In this document: positions 20,619-27,759 of the stretch, piece by piece
How positions within the stretch are numbered: position 1 is the first letter of the stretch
Layout: each line of letters starts with the position of its first letter
Source of the DNA: a virus
Reading direction: 5' to 3' (one strand)
DNA: 30,584 nt
IMG/VR virus record: IMGVR_UViG_3300025030_000333
Location: 1-30,584 of that record
Made by a program: the position numbers and the translations under genes
Notes under the pieces: model-generated
Seen by the model: the letters and a program-made list of their open reading frames with translations, nothing else
Database searches by the model: none
What the model was told of the DNA's origin: nothing

Positions 20619-21767
20619 ATGTCTAACACTTTTTTAACATCAAACGAAATTTCAAAAAGAGCATTACCAGTATTATCGCAAAGTTTAGTTATGCCGGCGC
20701 TTGCTAATGTTGATTATTCGGATACATTTGCACAAAAAGGCGACACAATCCAAGTAAAAAGACCCGCTGTGTTTGTAGCGGACGAATTCGGATCCACAAT
20801 CAACTTACAAGACATTAACCCATTTCCTGTATTGGTTAAAATGGACAAAATTGCTGACGTATCAGTTGAAGTTACATCAAAACAGTTGGCGTTAAATATT
20901 GAAGATTTTAAAGTCAAAGTGTTGGAACCTGCGATTGTCGCATTAGCTGAAAAAATTAACGCAGATGGTTTGGACGTTTATGTTTATGTACCTAACTTTG
21001 TTGGAACAGCTGGCACAACTCCAGACGGATTAGATGATTTTGCAAACGCAGCAAAAAAATTAAACGATGCAAAAGCGCCAACAATGAACAGATTTGCAGT
21101 TTGGGACACTGCTTCAACAGCTAAATTTCAAGTCCTTGATGCAATCGTTGCTGCTGAAAAATCCGGCACTACAGAAGCATTAAGAGAAGGTGCTATTGGT
21201 AAAGTGTTTGGTATGAACAACTACATGACACAAGCCATCAAAACGCACACAGCTGGCGGCTATACTTCGCTTGCTGATGTAACGGTAACGGCAGACGATG
21301 CAAACAACGCAGTCGATGCAATTACAGGCTTTATGTATTCAAGTTTTGTGCTTACATCTGCTGCAGGAACAGCTACAACTAAACTTGAAAAAGGTGACTT
21401 ACTTACAGTAGGCACTAAACAATATACAGTGATCGAGCAAACCGCAGCTGCAATTGCAGGCGTCGTTACCGCAAAAGTATTCCCAAAAATCACAGCAGAC
21501 TTATCAGCTGCTGCAGTAACATTCGCAGACGTATCGGCTAGAGCGCACGTTGCGAATTTAGCGTTTAACAAAAATGCATTTGGATTTGTTACTAGACCTT
21601 TAGAGCCTATGGTTGGCGCTGATTCAAGCGTTATTTCGTATCAAGGTTTAAACATCCGAGTTACTATCCAGTCAGACATTAGCACAAAAAAGACTATTAT
21701 GTCGCTTGATACCTTATATGGATGGGCGCTGCTTTATCCGGAGCTCGCTACTCGGATTTTAGGTTAA
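20619..21767 (+). CDS. Major capsid protein (P22 coat-like)
   Basis: 382 residues. N-terminal half matches P22 gp5-type coat proteins: SNTFLTSNEISKRALPVLSQ, DTFAQKGDTIQVKRPAVF, VSVEVTSKQLALNIEDF, AEKINADGLDVY, and in the middle RFAVWDTASTAKFQ and GKVFGMNNYMTQAI. Residues about 215-305 are a beta-rich insertion (GDLLTVGTKQYTVIEQ), likely the telokin-like or Ig-like extra domain. The end carries LEPMVGADSSVISYQGLNIRV. HK97-fold proteins of this type build the icosahedral shell and use a separate scaffold, as here. Followed by a terminator, which suits high expression. Confidence 0.88.
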   Translation: MSNTFLTSNEISKRALPVLSQSLVMPALANVDYSDTFAQKGDTIQVKRPAVFVADEFGSTINLQDINPFPVLVKMDKIADVSVEVTSKQLALNIEDFKVKVLEPAIVALAEKINADGLDVYVYVPNFVGTAGTTPDGLDDFANAAKKLNDAKAPTMNRFAVWDTASTAKFQVLDAIVAAEKSGTTEALREGAIGKVFGMNNYMTQAIKTHTAGGYTSLADVTVTADDANNAVDAITGFMYSSFVLTSAAGTATTKLEKGDLLTVGTKQYTVIEQTAAAIAGVVTAKVFPKITADLSAAAVTFADVSARAHVANLAFNKNAFGFVTRPLEPMVGADSSVISYQGLNIRVTIQSDISTKKTIMSLDTLYGWALLYPELATRILG

Positions 21768-21820
21768 CCAATAAAGCAACAAAACCATTTGATTGTCAAG
21801 TGGTCAAGACAACACATTAA

Positions 21821-21853
21821 AAGGGTTGGGGTTAATGCCCTAGCCCTTTTTTA
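21821..21853 (+). terminator. Intrinsic terminator after the coat gene
   Basis: AAGGGTTGGG, loop, CCCTAGCCCTT with G-U pairs inside the stem, then TTTTTATT. Probably partial, as tail genes follow without a clear new promoter. Confidence 0.75.
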
Positions 21854-21868
21854 TTAAGGAGGTATAAC

Positions 21869-22072
21869 GTGATTTGTGATAAATGTGGACAAACGTTTAG
21901 CGATAAGGTAATGGAAATTCATTATCCTGTATGCAAAGCAAGCATTAAACAGGATTTAATCGAACAAACAGAGTTAGACGTTAGAGCAAAAGCCAAATTT
22001 TTAGGAATCAAAAGTTGGCACACTAAATCAATCGAAAGATTAGAGTCTGAAATTGAAGAATTGGAAAAATAG
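21869..22072 (+). CDS. Small zinc-finger-like protein with a helical C-terminus, GTG start
   Basis: 67 residues from GTG at 21869, behind a near-perfect AAGGAGG. Residues 3-22 read C-D-K-C-G ... H-Y-P-V-C, a C-x-x-C/H-x-x-x-C zinc finger; the rest has a short helical domain resembling the HeH/Rho-N type (VRAKAKFLGIKSWHTKSIERL) and an acidic end. Genes of this shape sit between coat and head-tail connector genes in many Firmicutes phages. It may be a connector-linked structural or assembly protein. Confidence 0.5.
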   Translation: MICDKCGQTFSDKVMEIHYPVCKASIKQDLIEQTELDVRAKAKFLGIKSWHTKSIERLESEIEELEK

Positions 22073-22080
22073 GGGGGCTT

Positions 22081-22653
22081 ATGTCTACAACTATTTTAGG
22101 AAACAAAAATGGTGTGGCGACAGAACTAGTGTTAGATGAAATTACAGGAGCTGCGGTTACGGTAACAAGCGACAGTTTGTTTATTCATAAAGGCACTGCA
22201 TTTGTGGCTTTTAGTAAAGATGTTGTTGCAACTGGATCAACGGTACAATTTAGCTTTAAAACTCCAACTACTGGAATTGTAAGATACAGACCAGCAGGAA
22301 TAACACCTTCTGCCGATAAAGTAGATACTCAAATATTTGAAGGTGCAGCATTTACCGCCGAAACCGGTACGGTTATTAATGCTTCAAATCGAAATAGATC
22401 AAGTTTAAATGCTTCGAAAATTGAACTTAGAAGAAACCCAACGTTTACAAACAACGGAACTTTGCTTGAAGGGTTTTCGTCATGGCTGCCCGGGTCAACT
22501 GGTATAGGTCAAACTAGAGCGCCAACAAGCGGAATTAGTGGTGATGAAATTGAATTTAAACCAAATACAGTTTACAGATTTGTTGCTACCAACGGATCGG
22601 CAGATTCAAATACCATTGCTTCTAAATTTTCTTGGCATGAGGGGGACGCATGA
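22081..22653 (+). CDS. Beta-rich structural protein, probable head decoration
   Basis: 190 residues, start at ATG 22081 with the G-run site AGGGGGG. The sequence is beta-rich with conserved-looking segments FVAFSKDVVATGSTVQFSFKT, ASNRNRSSLNASKIELRR, and NTVYRFVATNGS near the C-terminus. I recall similar proteins encoded between coat and connector in phages as head fibre or decoration proteins. The position supports a capsid surface role but nothing catalytic is seen. Confidence 0.5.
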   Translation: MSTTILGNKNGVATELVLDEITGAAVTVTSDSLFIHKGTAFVAFSKDVVATGSTVQFSFKTPTTGIVRYRPAGITPSADKVDTQIFEGAAFTAETGTVINASNRNRSSLNASKIELRRNPTFTNNGTLLEGFSSWLPGSTGIGQTRAPTSGISGDEIEFKPNTVYRFVATNGSADSNTIASKFSWHEGDA

Positions 22654-23123
22654 TTGACCAAATTTTAAAAGAAATTAACAATTATTTTGTGCGATCAGTT
22701 GAATACTCAACAATAACAATTGCAGGCACGCTTATTACTGGATTTTCCGAAACTTACATTGCCGGACAGTATATTAATATTGAAGGTTCAGTGCTCAATG
22801 ATGGAACATACAAAATATTAAGCAATACAAGTGGGGTAATAACATTAACAACAAGTCTTTCAAGCGAAACCACAAGCATGTACATCTATGGATTACAAAT
22901 ACCAAAAAGCATTATTGACTTATCAACAGAAATATCCACATATGCACAGGCAATTACACCGGGTGTAGCGTCAGAGTCGCAAGGTGGAAGAAGTGTATCG
23001 TATATTGAAGGTTCTTCGTCTTGGCAATCGGCTTATAAAAAGACTTTAAACGCTTATCGGTTGGCAATATCCGATAAAGAGAGGTGGACTAGATGTGGCA
23101 GACTGACACAGTTAAATTATTAG
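22650..23123 (+). CDS. Head-tail connector (adaptor) protein
   Basis: 157 residues, coupled to the previous gene by an ATGA overlap. It has a beta-rich middle (IAGTLITGFSETYIAGQYINIEGSVL) and a region GVASESQGGRSVSYIEGSSSW then a C-terminal helix (KKTLNAYRLAISDKERW). The GxxSEsxGxxSvsY pattern is typical of phage head-tail adaptors, which bind below the portal. It is the first in the ordered row adaptor, stopper, completion and terminator proteins. Confidence 0.6.
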   Translation: MIDQILKEINNYFVRSVEYSTITIAGTLITGFSETYIAGQYINIEGSVLNDGTYKILSNTSGVITLTTSLSSETTSMYIYGLQIPKSIIDLSTEISTYAQAITPGVASESQGGRSVSYIEGSSSWQSAYKKTLNAYRLAISDKERWTRCGRLTQLNY

Positions 23124-23413
23124 TCAAACAAACTGCCACTGGGTATGCTGGTGACATTATTACGTGGACTGCAACCGGTGGTACAGACGTAACTTGTGAT
23201 GTGCAAGATATTAATAAGGAAACTGTTTATAAGTCATATGGCATTGATGGTAACGAGTTTAAACAAGTGTTTGACTTAACCAACGCAAATTGGTTAATAG
23301 GCACACAGGTTAAATATGGCAGTTTAAATTTTTATGTAAAACTTGTTAACAAAAACATGAATAAGATGGGTTTGTCAAATCACACTTTCATTATTTTGGA
23401 AAAGGTGCAGTAA
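23093..23413 (+). CDS. Head closure (stopper) protein candidate
   Basis: 106 residues, beginning 31 bases inside the previous gene at ATG 23093 behind GAGGTGG. All-beta: VKLLVKQTATGYAGDIITWTA, then CDVQDINKETVYKSYGIDGNEFKQVF, and YVKLVNKNMNKMG. Size, predicted fold and position between adaptor and gp10-like protein are those of SPP1 gp16/lambda FII-like stoppers that close the portal until the tail docks. Assignment is largely by position. Confidence 0.55.
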   Translation: MWQTDTVKLLVKQTATGYAGDIITWTATGGTDVTCDVQDINKETVYKSYGIDGNEFKQVFDLTNANWLIGTQVKYGSLNFYVKLVNKNMNKMGLSNHTFIILEKVQ

Positions 23414-23790
23414 TGTTGTTAAATGAAAAAAAAATAATAGCAAACTTAAACAACGCTTTAAAAATTGTCTCTAAAGATGTTAGCGAAGCACTAGAAGAAG
23501 TTGGTCAACGCGGTGTGGGAATAACCAAAAAAAATACACCAGTAGATCAAGGGCGTCTTAGAAACTCTATCGGCTATACAATAGGCGGCAAAGTTGAAGG
23601 TAACGAAGATACTGTTAAACCATCAGGAGATAAATCAAGCGTTGTAATTGGCACAAATGTAGTATATGCAGCGTGGGTTGAATATATGGCAAAGAACGGT
23701 TCACAAGGCTACATGTTAAGGTCTTACAATCAAATCGTACCAATAGCCAAAAAAATATTTGAAACAGTCCTCAAAAGGGGGTTGAAATGA
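23413..23790 (+). CDS. HK97 gp10-like tail completion protein
   Basis: 125 residues. Contains the usual HK97 gp10 features: an N-terminal helix, GQRGVGITKKNTPVDQGRLRNSIGY (the T-P-V-D-x-G-x-L-R-x-S signature at about residues 40-55), and VVIGTNVVYAAWVEY in the middle, then an R/K-rich C-terminal helix. The family sits at the head-tail joint. One-base overlap with the previous gene and ATGA with the next indicate coupled translation. Confidence 0.8.
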   Translation: MLLNEKKIIANLNNALKIVSKDVSEALEEVGQRGVGITKKNTPVDQGRLRNSIGYTIGGKVEGNEDTVKPSGDKSSVVIGTNVVYAAWVEYMAKNGSQGYMLRSYNQIVPIAKKIFETVLKRGLK

Positions 23791-24170
23791 AAACGGAAGC
23801 ACAGATTAAAGCAGCAATTTATACAGCAATTACAACAGATACAGCAATAGTAGCCAACATGGGTACTCGTTTGATTTGGATGCTAAAACCAGAAATAACA
23901 AACATTTTTCCGATGGCTACAATGCAAATATTGGACACTGTAGGCGCGTATGTAATTGGTGGGTCGGTTATTTTATCAAGCGAAGATTTGGATGTGCAAA
24001 TAACTTTATATGCTGATTATTCTGATTATGTTAAGTTTGACACTCTAACCAACGACATTAAAAGAGTAATGGCATCAATAGGATATACGCTTACAGCATC
24101 GCCAGAATTTGTTGAAGAGTCTATAAACAAAACCGCAAAAGCAATGAGGTGGAGGTATATTAATGTTTAA
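23787..24170 (+). CDS. Tail terminator protein candidate (DUF3168-like)
   Basis: 127 residues. N-terminal helix EAQIKAAIYTAITTDTAIV, then mixed alpha/beta with IFPMATMQILDTVG, LSSEDLDVQITLYADY and SDYVKFDTLTNDIKRVMASIGYTL, a layout like the gpU/DUF3168 tail terminator family which caps the tail tube and joins it to the head. Position after gp10 and before the tail tube agrees. Start by ATGA overlap with the previous gene. Confidence 0.6.
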   Translation: MKTEAQIKAAIYTAITTDTAIVANMGTRLIWMLKPEITNIFPMATMQILDTVGAYVIGGSVILSSEDLDVQITLYADYSDYVKFDTLTNDIKRVMASIGYTLTASPEFVEESINKTAKAMRWRYINV

Positions 24171-24297
24171 AATATTTAAACGTGTAAAACAATTAGAAGA
24201 AATAGTTAATATGCTTTTAACAAGATTAGAAAACATTGAAAGAGCATATCAAAATTTGTGGGATGAAACGCATCCTAAAACAATGGGGGGTAAATAA
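24163..24297 (+). CDS. Small coiled-coil protein
   Basis: 44 residues. ATG at 24163 overlaps the previous gene by eight bases and follows GAGGTGGAGG, a very strong ribosome site. It is basic at the start (FKIFKRVKQ) then one amphipathic helix LEEIVNMLLTRLENIERAYQ, likely a short coiled coil. Small helical genes at this position between terminator and tube are known but unassigned. Confidence 0.55.
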   Translation: MFKIFKRVKQLEEIVNMLLTRLENIERAYQNLWDETHPKTMGGK

Positions 24298-24299
24298 CT

Positions 24300-24698
24300 A
24301 TGGCAGCAATTAGAGGTGTTGGAGCAAGTTTTTTATTAGGTACAAATGTAGTAGCTGGTCTTACAAGTATTTCAAATCCAATTTCAGCAGATTCTCTCGA
24401 TGTAACTACATTTAACGCTACTGCAATGCGTGATTTTATTGCAGGATTAAGATCAGGCTCAATCGATATTAGTGGATATTATGAAAGTACAGACACAACT
24501 GGTCAAGTAGCAATGTTTACAGCTATGCTTGCCGGCACTAAACTTACATCAACTCAAAAGCCTAAAATTTTGTGGAATGGCGTTAATGGATTTACTGGTG
24601 ACGGAATTATTACATCGTTGACAGTTGACGCAGCTGTTGATGGCATCGTTAATTTTTCGGCTACAATCCAACTTACTGGCACAATCGCAGTAGTATAG
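24300..24698 (+). CDS. Tail tube-like protein 1
   Basis: 132 residues, small beta-rich. It has the tube-protein pattern: LDVTTFNATAMRDFIAGLRSG, then ISGYYESTD, FTAMLAGT and, at the end, FTGDGIITSLTVDAAVDGIVNFSATIQLTG. This resembles TP901-1-type major tail proteins in miniature; the tube itself is built of hexameric rings of such a protein. Start at ATG 24300 behind a G-run. Either this or the next protein, its apparent paralogue, is the main tube subunit. Confidence 0.65.
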   Translation: MAAIRGVGASFLLGTNVVAGLTSISNPISADSLDVTTFNATAMRDFIAGLRSGSIDISGYYESTDTTGQVAMFTAMLAGTKLTSTQKPKILWNGVNGFTGDGIITSLTVDAAVDGIVNFSATIQLTGTIAVV

Positions 24699-24708
24699 GA
24701 GGCATATT

Positions 24709-25299
24709 ATGCCAATAAGAGGATATAAAGCTTTAGTAAAGGCTCAATCAAGCGCAGTGGCAATGACAAACGAAGCTACAACAATGAGTGGTGGCGATAC
24801 AATTTATACAATTACAAACGCCGCAAAACGCACGCTTGATATTGACACTCCTGTAATTGTTAAAGTTGGTGGATTTCCAGTAACGACTGGATTTGCAATT
24901 GATTATCTATCCGGAGTGATCACTTTTGCAACAGCCGCATCAAGAACGGTGACCGTAAGCGGATCATATGTAGTATTGTCAACAATCACAGAAGCCAAGG
25001 GATTTAGCGTGACAATTATACGAGATGCACTAGACACCACGAGATTTCAGCAAGAGTTTAGAGAGTTTGAAGCCGGATTGTTGTCTGGAACAGCTAGTTT
25101 AACAAATAACTATTTGGTAAATTCAGCGTTTTTTGCAATTTTAATTGCAGGCAGTAGAAAAGTAATTGAATACTATCCAAACGATGACTTAACACCTATC
25201 AGATTTTACGGTGTAATCACAAATAGCGAAGTTATTGCACCAGTAGATGGAATCATTGAAGAAACCATTTCGTTTCAAATCACATCGCAAGTAAAATAA
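24709..25299 (+). CDS. Tail tube-like protein 2, with an extra N-terminal domain
   Basis: 196 residues. The C-terminal about 100 residues align by eye to tail protein 1: L-D-T-T-R-F ... F-E-A-G-L-L-S-G ... FFAILIAGS ... IRFYGVITNSEV ... VDGIIEETISFQI. The N-terminal about 95 residues add a domain with YTITNAAKRTLDIDTPVIVKVGG. That N-terminal arrangement is also known in other Firmicutes phage tube proteins. Two adjacent tube-like genes may give a tube plus a collar or tip-proximal ring protein. AGGAGG site before ATG 24709. Confidence 0.6.
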   Translation: MPIRGYKALVKAQSSAVAMTNEATTMSGGDTIYTITNAAKRTLDIDTPVIVKVGGFPVTTGFAIDYLSGVITFATAASRTVTVSGSYVVLSTITEAKGFSVTIIRDALDTTRFQQEFREFEAGLLSGTASLTNNYLVNSAFFAILIAGSRKVIEYYPNDDLTPIRFYGVITNSEVIAPVDGIIEETISFQITSQVK

Positions 25300-25313
25300 A
25301 TCGGAGGATTAAA

Positions 25314-25664
25314 ATGACCGCTCTAGAAAAATTATTAAAAGCAAGTTTTAAAGAAGAACAATTAAAAATTGAAGGTACCACTTACATTGTCAAAGAAATG
25401 ACCGCAAAGGACAAATCAGAATATGAAGGGTCTCTTTACACGTTTAAACAAATTGGCAAAGAGGTAAAAGTGACTCCAAACATGGAAGGCGTAAAGTCCA
25501 AACTTGTATTTTACACTTTACATGATGAACAAGGTCAAAAGGTTTTTAAAGATTTATCAGACTTGCCTTTAGTTGATACTTTACCATCAAGCATAATTGA
25601 AATGATTTGTGACGTTGCCGGTAAAATCAACGGTTTAAATCAAGAGGAAGTAACAAAAAACTAG
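25314..25664 (+). CDS. Tail assembly chaperone (G)
   Basis: 116 residues, small and helical with YIVKEMTAKDKSEYEGSLY near the start and a conserved-looking DLPLVDTLPSSIIEMICDVAG end. It directly precedes the frameshifted extension and the tape measure gene. Such proteins (gpG of lambda, its Gram-positive equivalents) bind the tape measure and guide tube polymerisation. It ends TAG at 25662 right behind the slippery heptamer. AGGAGG-like site GGAGGAT before the ATG. Confidence 0.75.
   Translation: MTALEKLLKASFKEEQLKIEGTTYIVKEMTAKDKSEYEGSLYTFKQIGKEVKVTPNMEGVKSKLVFYTLHDEQGQKVFKDLSDLPLVDTLPSSIIEMICDVAGKINGLNQEEVTKN
25655..25661 (+). promoter_or_regulatory. -1 programmed ribosomal frameshift site A AAA AAC
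   Basis: The heptamer is in frame as acA AAA AAC TAG, the classical -1 slip site followed by the stop. An AGAGGA just upstream (25643-25648) may act as an internal stimulator. Shifted reading opens 48 further codons. Confidence 0.88.
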
Positions 25665-25807
25665 AAAGCGATCCATCCCGATTTATAATGTTTCAAATAG
25701 CCCACGAGTTAGGGATGACTGTAAAAGAGTTATCCTTAACAATGGGTGCTATGGAATTTGCTGAATGGATCGCTTACTTTACAATCATTAACCGAAAGGA
25801 GAGTTAA
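25661..25807 (+). CDS. Frameshift extension of the tail chaperone (T part of G-T)
   Basis: In the -1 frame after the slip, codons read L-E-S-D-P-S-R-F then IMFQIAHELGMTVKELSL and MEFAEWIAYFTIINRKES, stop TAA at 25805. The sequence has the usual T-part content: helix, M-T-V-x-E-L, E-x-x-E-W-x-x-Y or E-F-A-E-W-I-A-Y. The joined G-T protein would have 163-164 residues. The tape measure ATG starts directly after the TAA, so no independent start is needed. There is no plausible ATG with its own ribosome site for this part. Confidence 0.85.
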   Translation, partial: LESDPSRFIMFQIAHELGMTVKELSLTMGAMEFAEWIAYFTIINRKES

Positions 25808-27295
25808 ATGGACGTTGGTACTCTCATAATGAAAATAAACGCAGACACAAAAGGAATACAAGACGGAATAAATAAAGCATCAAGTATGATAGGCAATTTT
25901 GGAACGTCTGCTTTAAAAGGTGCTGCTATTGTTGGCGGTGCTTTAGGTGCTGGTTTGTCGTTTGCGGTTGCCGATGGTATAAAGGGTATCATGGAAATGG
26001 AAGAACAAACCGCACAGTTAGAAGCAGTGTTAAAATCAACCGGAAATGTAGCCGGAGTTACAGCAGAAAAAGCAACAAGTTTAGCTGAATCCCTTGAAAA
26101 AACAACTCGTTTTAGTGCCGAATCTGCTTTAGCTGCTGAAAACCTTTTGTTGACATTCACTAATATTGGAAAAGATGTATTTCCAGAAGCTACAAAAACA
26201 GCTTTGGACATGGCGCAAGCATTAGGTGGAGACGCAGCTGGTCAATCGGTTGCGCTTGGCAAAGCTTTAAATGATCCAATTGCCGGTATATCCGCTTTAA
26301 CAAGAGTAGGCGTTACTTTTACAGACGAACAAAAAAACATGATTAAATCAATGGTAGAAGCTGGTGACGTTGCAGCTGCACAAACCGTAATCCTAGACGA
26401 ATTACAAAAAGAATTTGGTGGATCTGCCGAAGCAGCAGGAAAAACTTTTGCCGGACAACTTGACATATTAAAAAATATGCTTGGCGAAGTATTTGAATCT
26501 TTAGCAATCACAGTAATGCCTATATTACAACAATTTACAGCTTTTGTTATTGCAAACATGCCTGTTATCCAATCAACAATGCAAACTGTTTTTAATGTAA
26601 TCTCTGACGTTGTATCAACTGTTTATGATTGGTTTAAAGTTTATCTTTTGCCTGTGTTGCTAGATGTTTTTGAATGGGTAAAATCCAACATGCCTGCGAT
26701 ACAAGCTACTTTTAGCACTGTGTTTGGCGTTATATCTACAGTAATTAAAACTGTTTGGGATATTATATCAAATGATTTGATCCCAATTTTTGAAGATTTG
26801 TGGTATTTAATTAAACCAACATTACCTTTGATTAGCGCAGCTTTTAAAGTAGCTTTTGATATTATAGTGGGTGCAATTAAAATTGTAATTGACACTTTTG
26901 CAACGCTTATTAGCATTATAAAAGAAACTGTAATTCAACTCGAAAAGTTTTTTAAGAAACAAGCAGAACAACCCAAAGCATCGTCTGTTAGTGGTTTTGG
27001 AGGTTCAAGCGCCGGTTTGGTTGGCGGTATAATTAGTGGTCAAAGAGCGAATGGTGGTCCTGTAAGTGCAGGTAAAAGCTATTTAATCAATGAAAGATTA
27101 GGCGGCGAAGTATTTACACCTAGTCAAAATGGCTATGTGTCGAATCAACAACAACCTCAACAGCAGCAAGTAATCATGCAAGGTGGCGGTTATTCAAATG
27201 CTACAATTATTATACAACTCGACAGCAAGCAAATAGGAAAAATGATAGGTGCACCTTTAATGGATGCTATAAGGGTTAAAACGAGTATTAGATAA
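25808..27295 (+). CDS. Tail tape measure protein (short)
   Basis: 495 residues. N-terminal MDVGTLIMKINADTKGIQDGI, then a membrane-like Gly/Ala-rich segment (KGAAIVGGALGAGLSFAVADG, about 35-57), then the well conserved core: LEKTTRFSAESALAAENLLLTF, ALDMAQALGGD, IAGISALTRVGVTFTDEQ. Hydrophobic segments follow in 240-380 (VISDVVSTVYDWF and similar). C-terminus with SGQRANGGPVSAGKSYLINERGGEVF-type motif. At about 1.5 angstroms per residue the tail would be near 75 nm. ATG follows the chaperone stop without a gap, GAAAGGAGAG being the ribosome site. Confidence 0.87.
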   Translation: MDVGTLIMKINADTKGIQDGINKASSMIGNFGTSALKGAAIVGGALGAGLSFAVADGIKGIMEMEEQTAQLEAVLKSTGNVAGVTAEKATSLAESLEKTTRFSAESALAAENLLLTFTNIGKDVFPEATKTALDMAQALGGDAAGQSVALGKALNDPIAGISALTRVGVTFTDEQKNMIKSMVEAGDVAAAQTVILDELQKEFGGSAEAAGKTFAGQLDILKNMLGEVFESLAITVMPILQQFTAFVIANMPVIQSTMQTVFNVISDVVSTVYDWFKVYLLPVLLDVFEWVKSNMPAIQATFSTVFGVISTVIKTVWDIISNDLIPIFEDLWYLIKPTLPLISAAFKVAFDIIVGAIKIVIDTFATLISIIKETVIQLEKFFKKQAEQPKASSVSGFGGSSAGLVGGIISGQRANGGPVSAGKSYLINERLGGEVFTPSQNGYVSNQQQPQQQQVIMQGGGYSNATIIIQLDSKQIGKMIGAPLMDAIRVKTSIR

Positions 27296-27312
27296 AAAGG
27301 GGGTATTACACT

Positions 27313-27759
27313 GTGATTACAATAAAGATATCTGGGGTGTATTACCCCGTTTTAATTGACACATATTCTTTAGAGTTAACATTAGGAGAAAGGTCTTTGG
27401 CAAACTTCGAAATAAAAGATGAAGTGGGGGTGCATTTTTCAAAAGGATCTCTTGTAGAAGTTTATGATGATTACAAATTAGAATTTAAAGGGTACATCGA
27501 AGGAAAACCGCAAGAACGCAGATTAAGACAAGGGGTTATGATACATTCAATAACCGCTGTTGATGGACATTATTTAGCGGACAAACGCATAATTGCAAAA
27601 GCTTACGAAAACACGCTTGCAGGAAATATAATTAAAGATATAATAACCGAAAAATTAGCTGATGAAGGAATTACGACAACACTAGATTCAACTCAACAAA
27701 CTTGGATTATGTACACAGGCAATACATTTTTAGAATTATCAAATCAAGGGGGTAACTAG
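27313..27759 (+). CDS. Tail hub (Tal-like) N-terminal domain, ends early
   Basis: 148 residues from GTG 27313 (AAAGGGGG upstream). Residues 1-120 match the N-terminus of Firmicutes hub proteins: ITIKISGVYYPVLIDTYSLEL, EVYDDYKLEFKGYIEGKPQER, HYLADKRIIAKAYENTLAG, IIKDIITEKLADEGI. A full hub should go on for several hundred residues with further domains. Here, after about residue 123, the sequence changes to QTWIMYTGNTFLELSNQGGN and stops. That last stretch looks more like the end of another tail protein. So either this is a shortened hub or a fused remnant; the missing C-terminal part resembles 1-919. It overlaps the fibre gene by TAGTG. Confidence 0.65.
   Translation: MITIKISGVYYPVLIDTYSLELTLGERSLANFEIKDEVGVHFSKGSLVEVYDDYKLEFKGYIEGKPQERRLRQGVMIHSITAVDGHYLADKRIIAKAYENTLAGNIIKDIITEKLADEGITTTLDSTQQTWIMYTGNTFLELSNQGGN

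Noticed and set aside
20165-20629. Long antisense ORF over the scaffold gene
   Set aside because: Its residues mirror the coding strand's Lys/Glu-rich codons; there is no promoter or ribosome site.
25804-26211. Long antisense ORF over the tape measure gene
   Set aside because: A shadow of the coding frame; no ribosome site, and the plus-strand protein is well supported.
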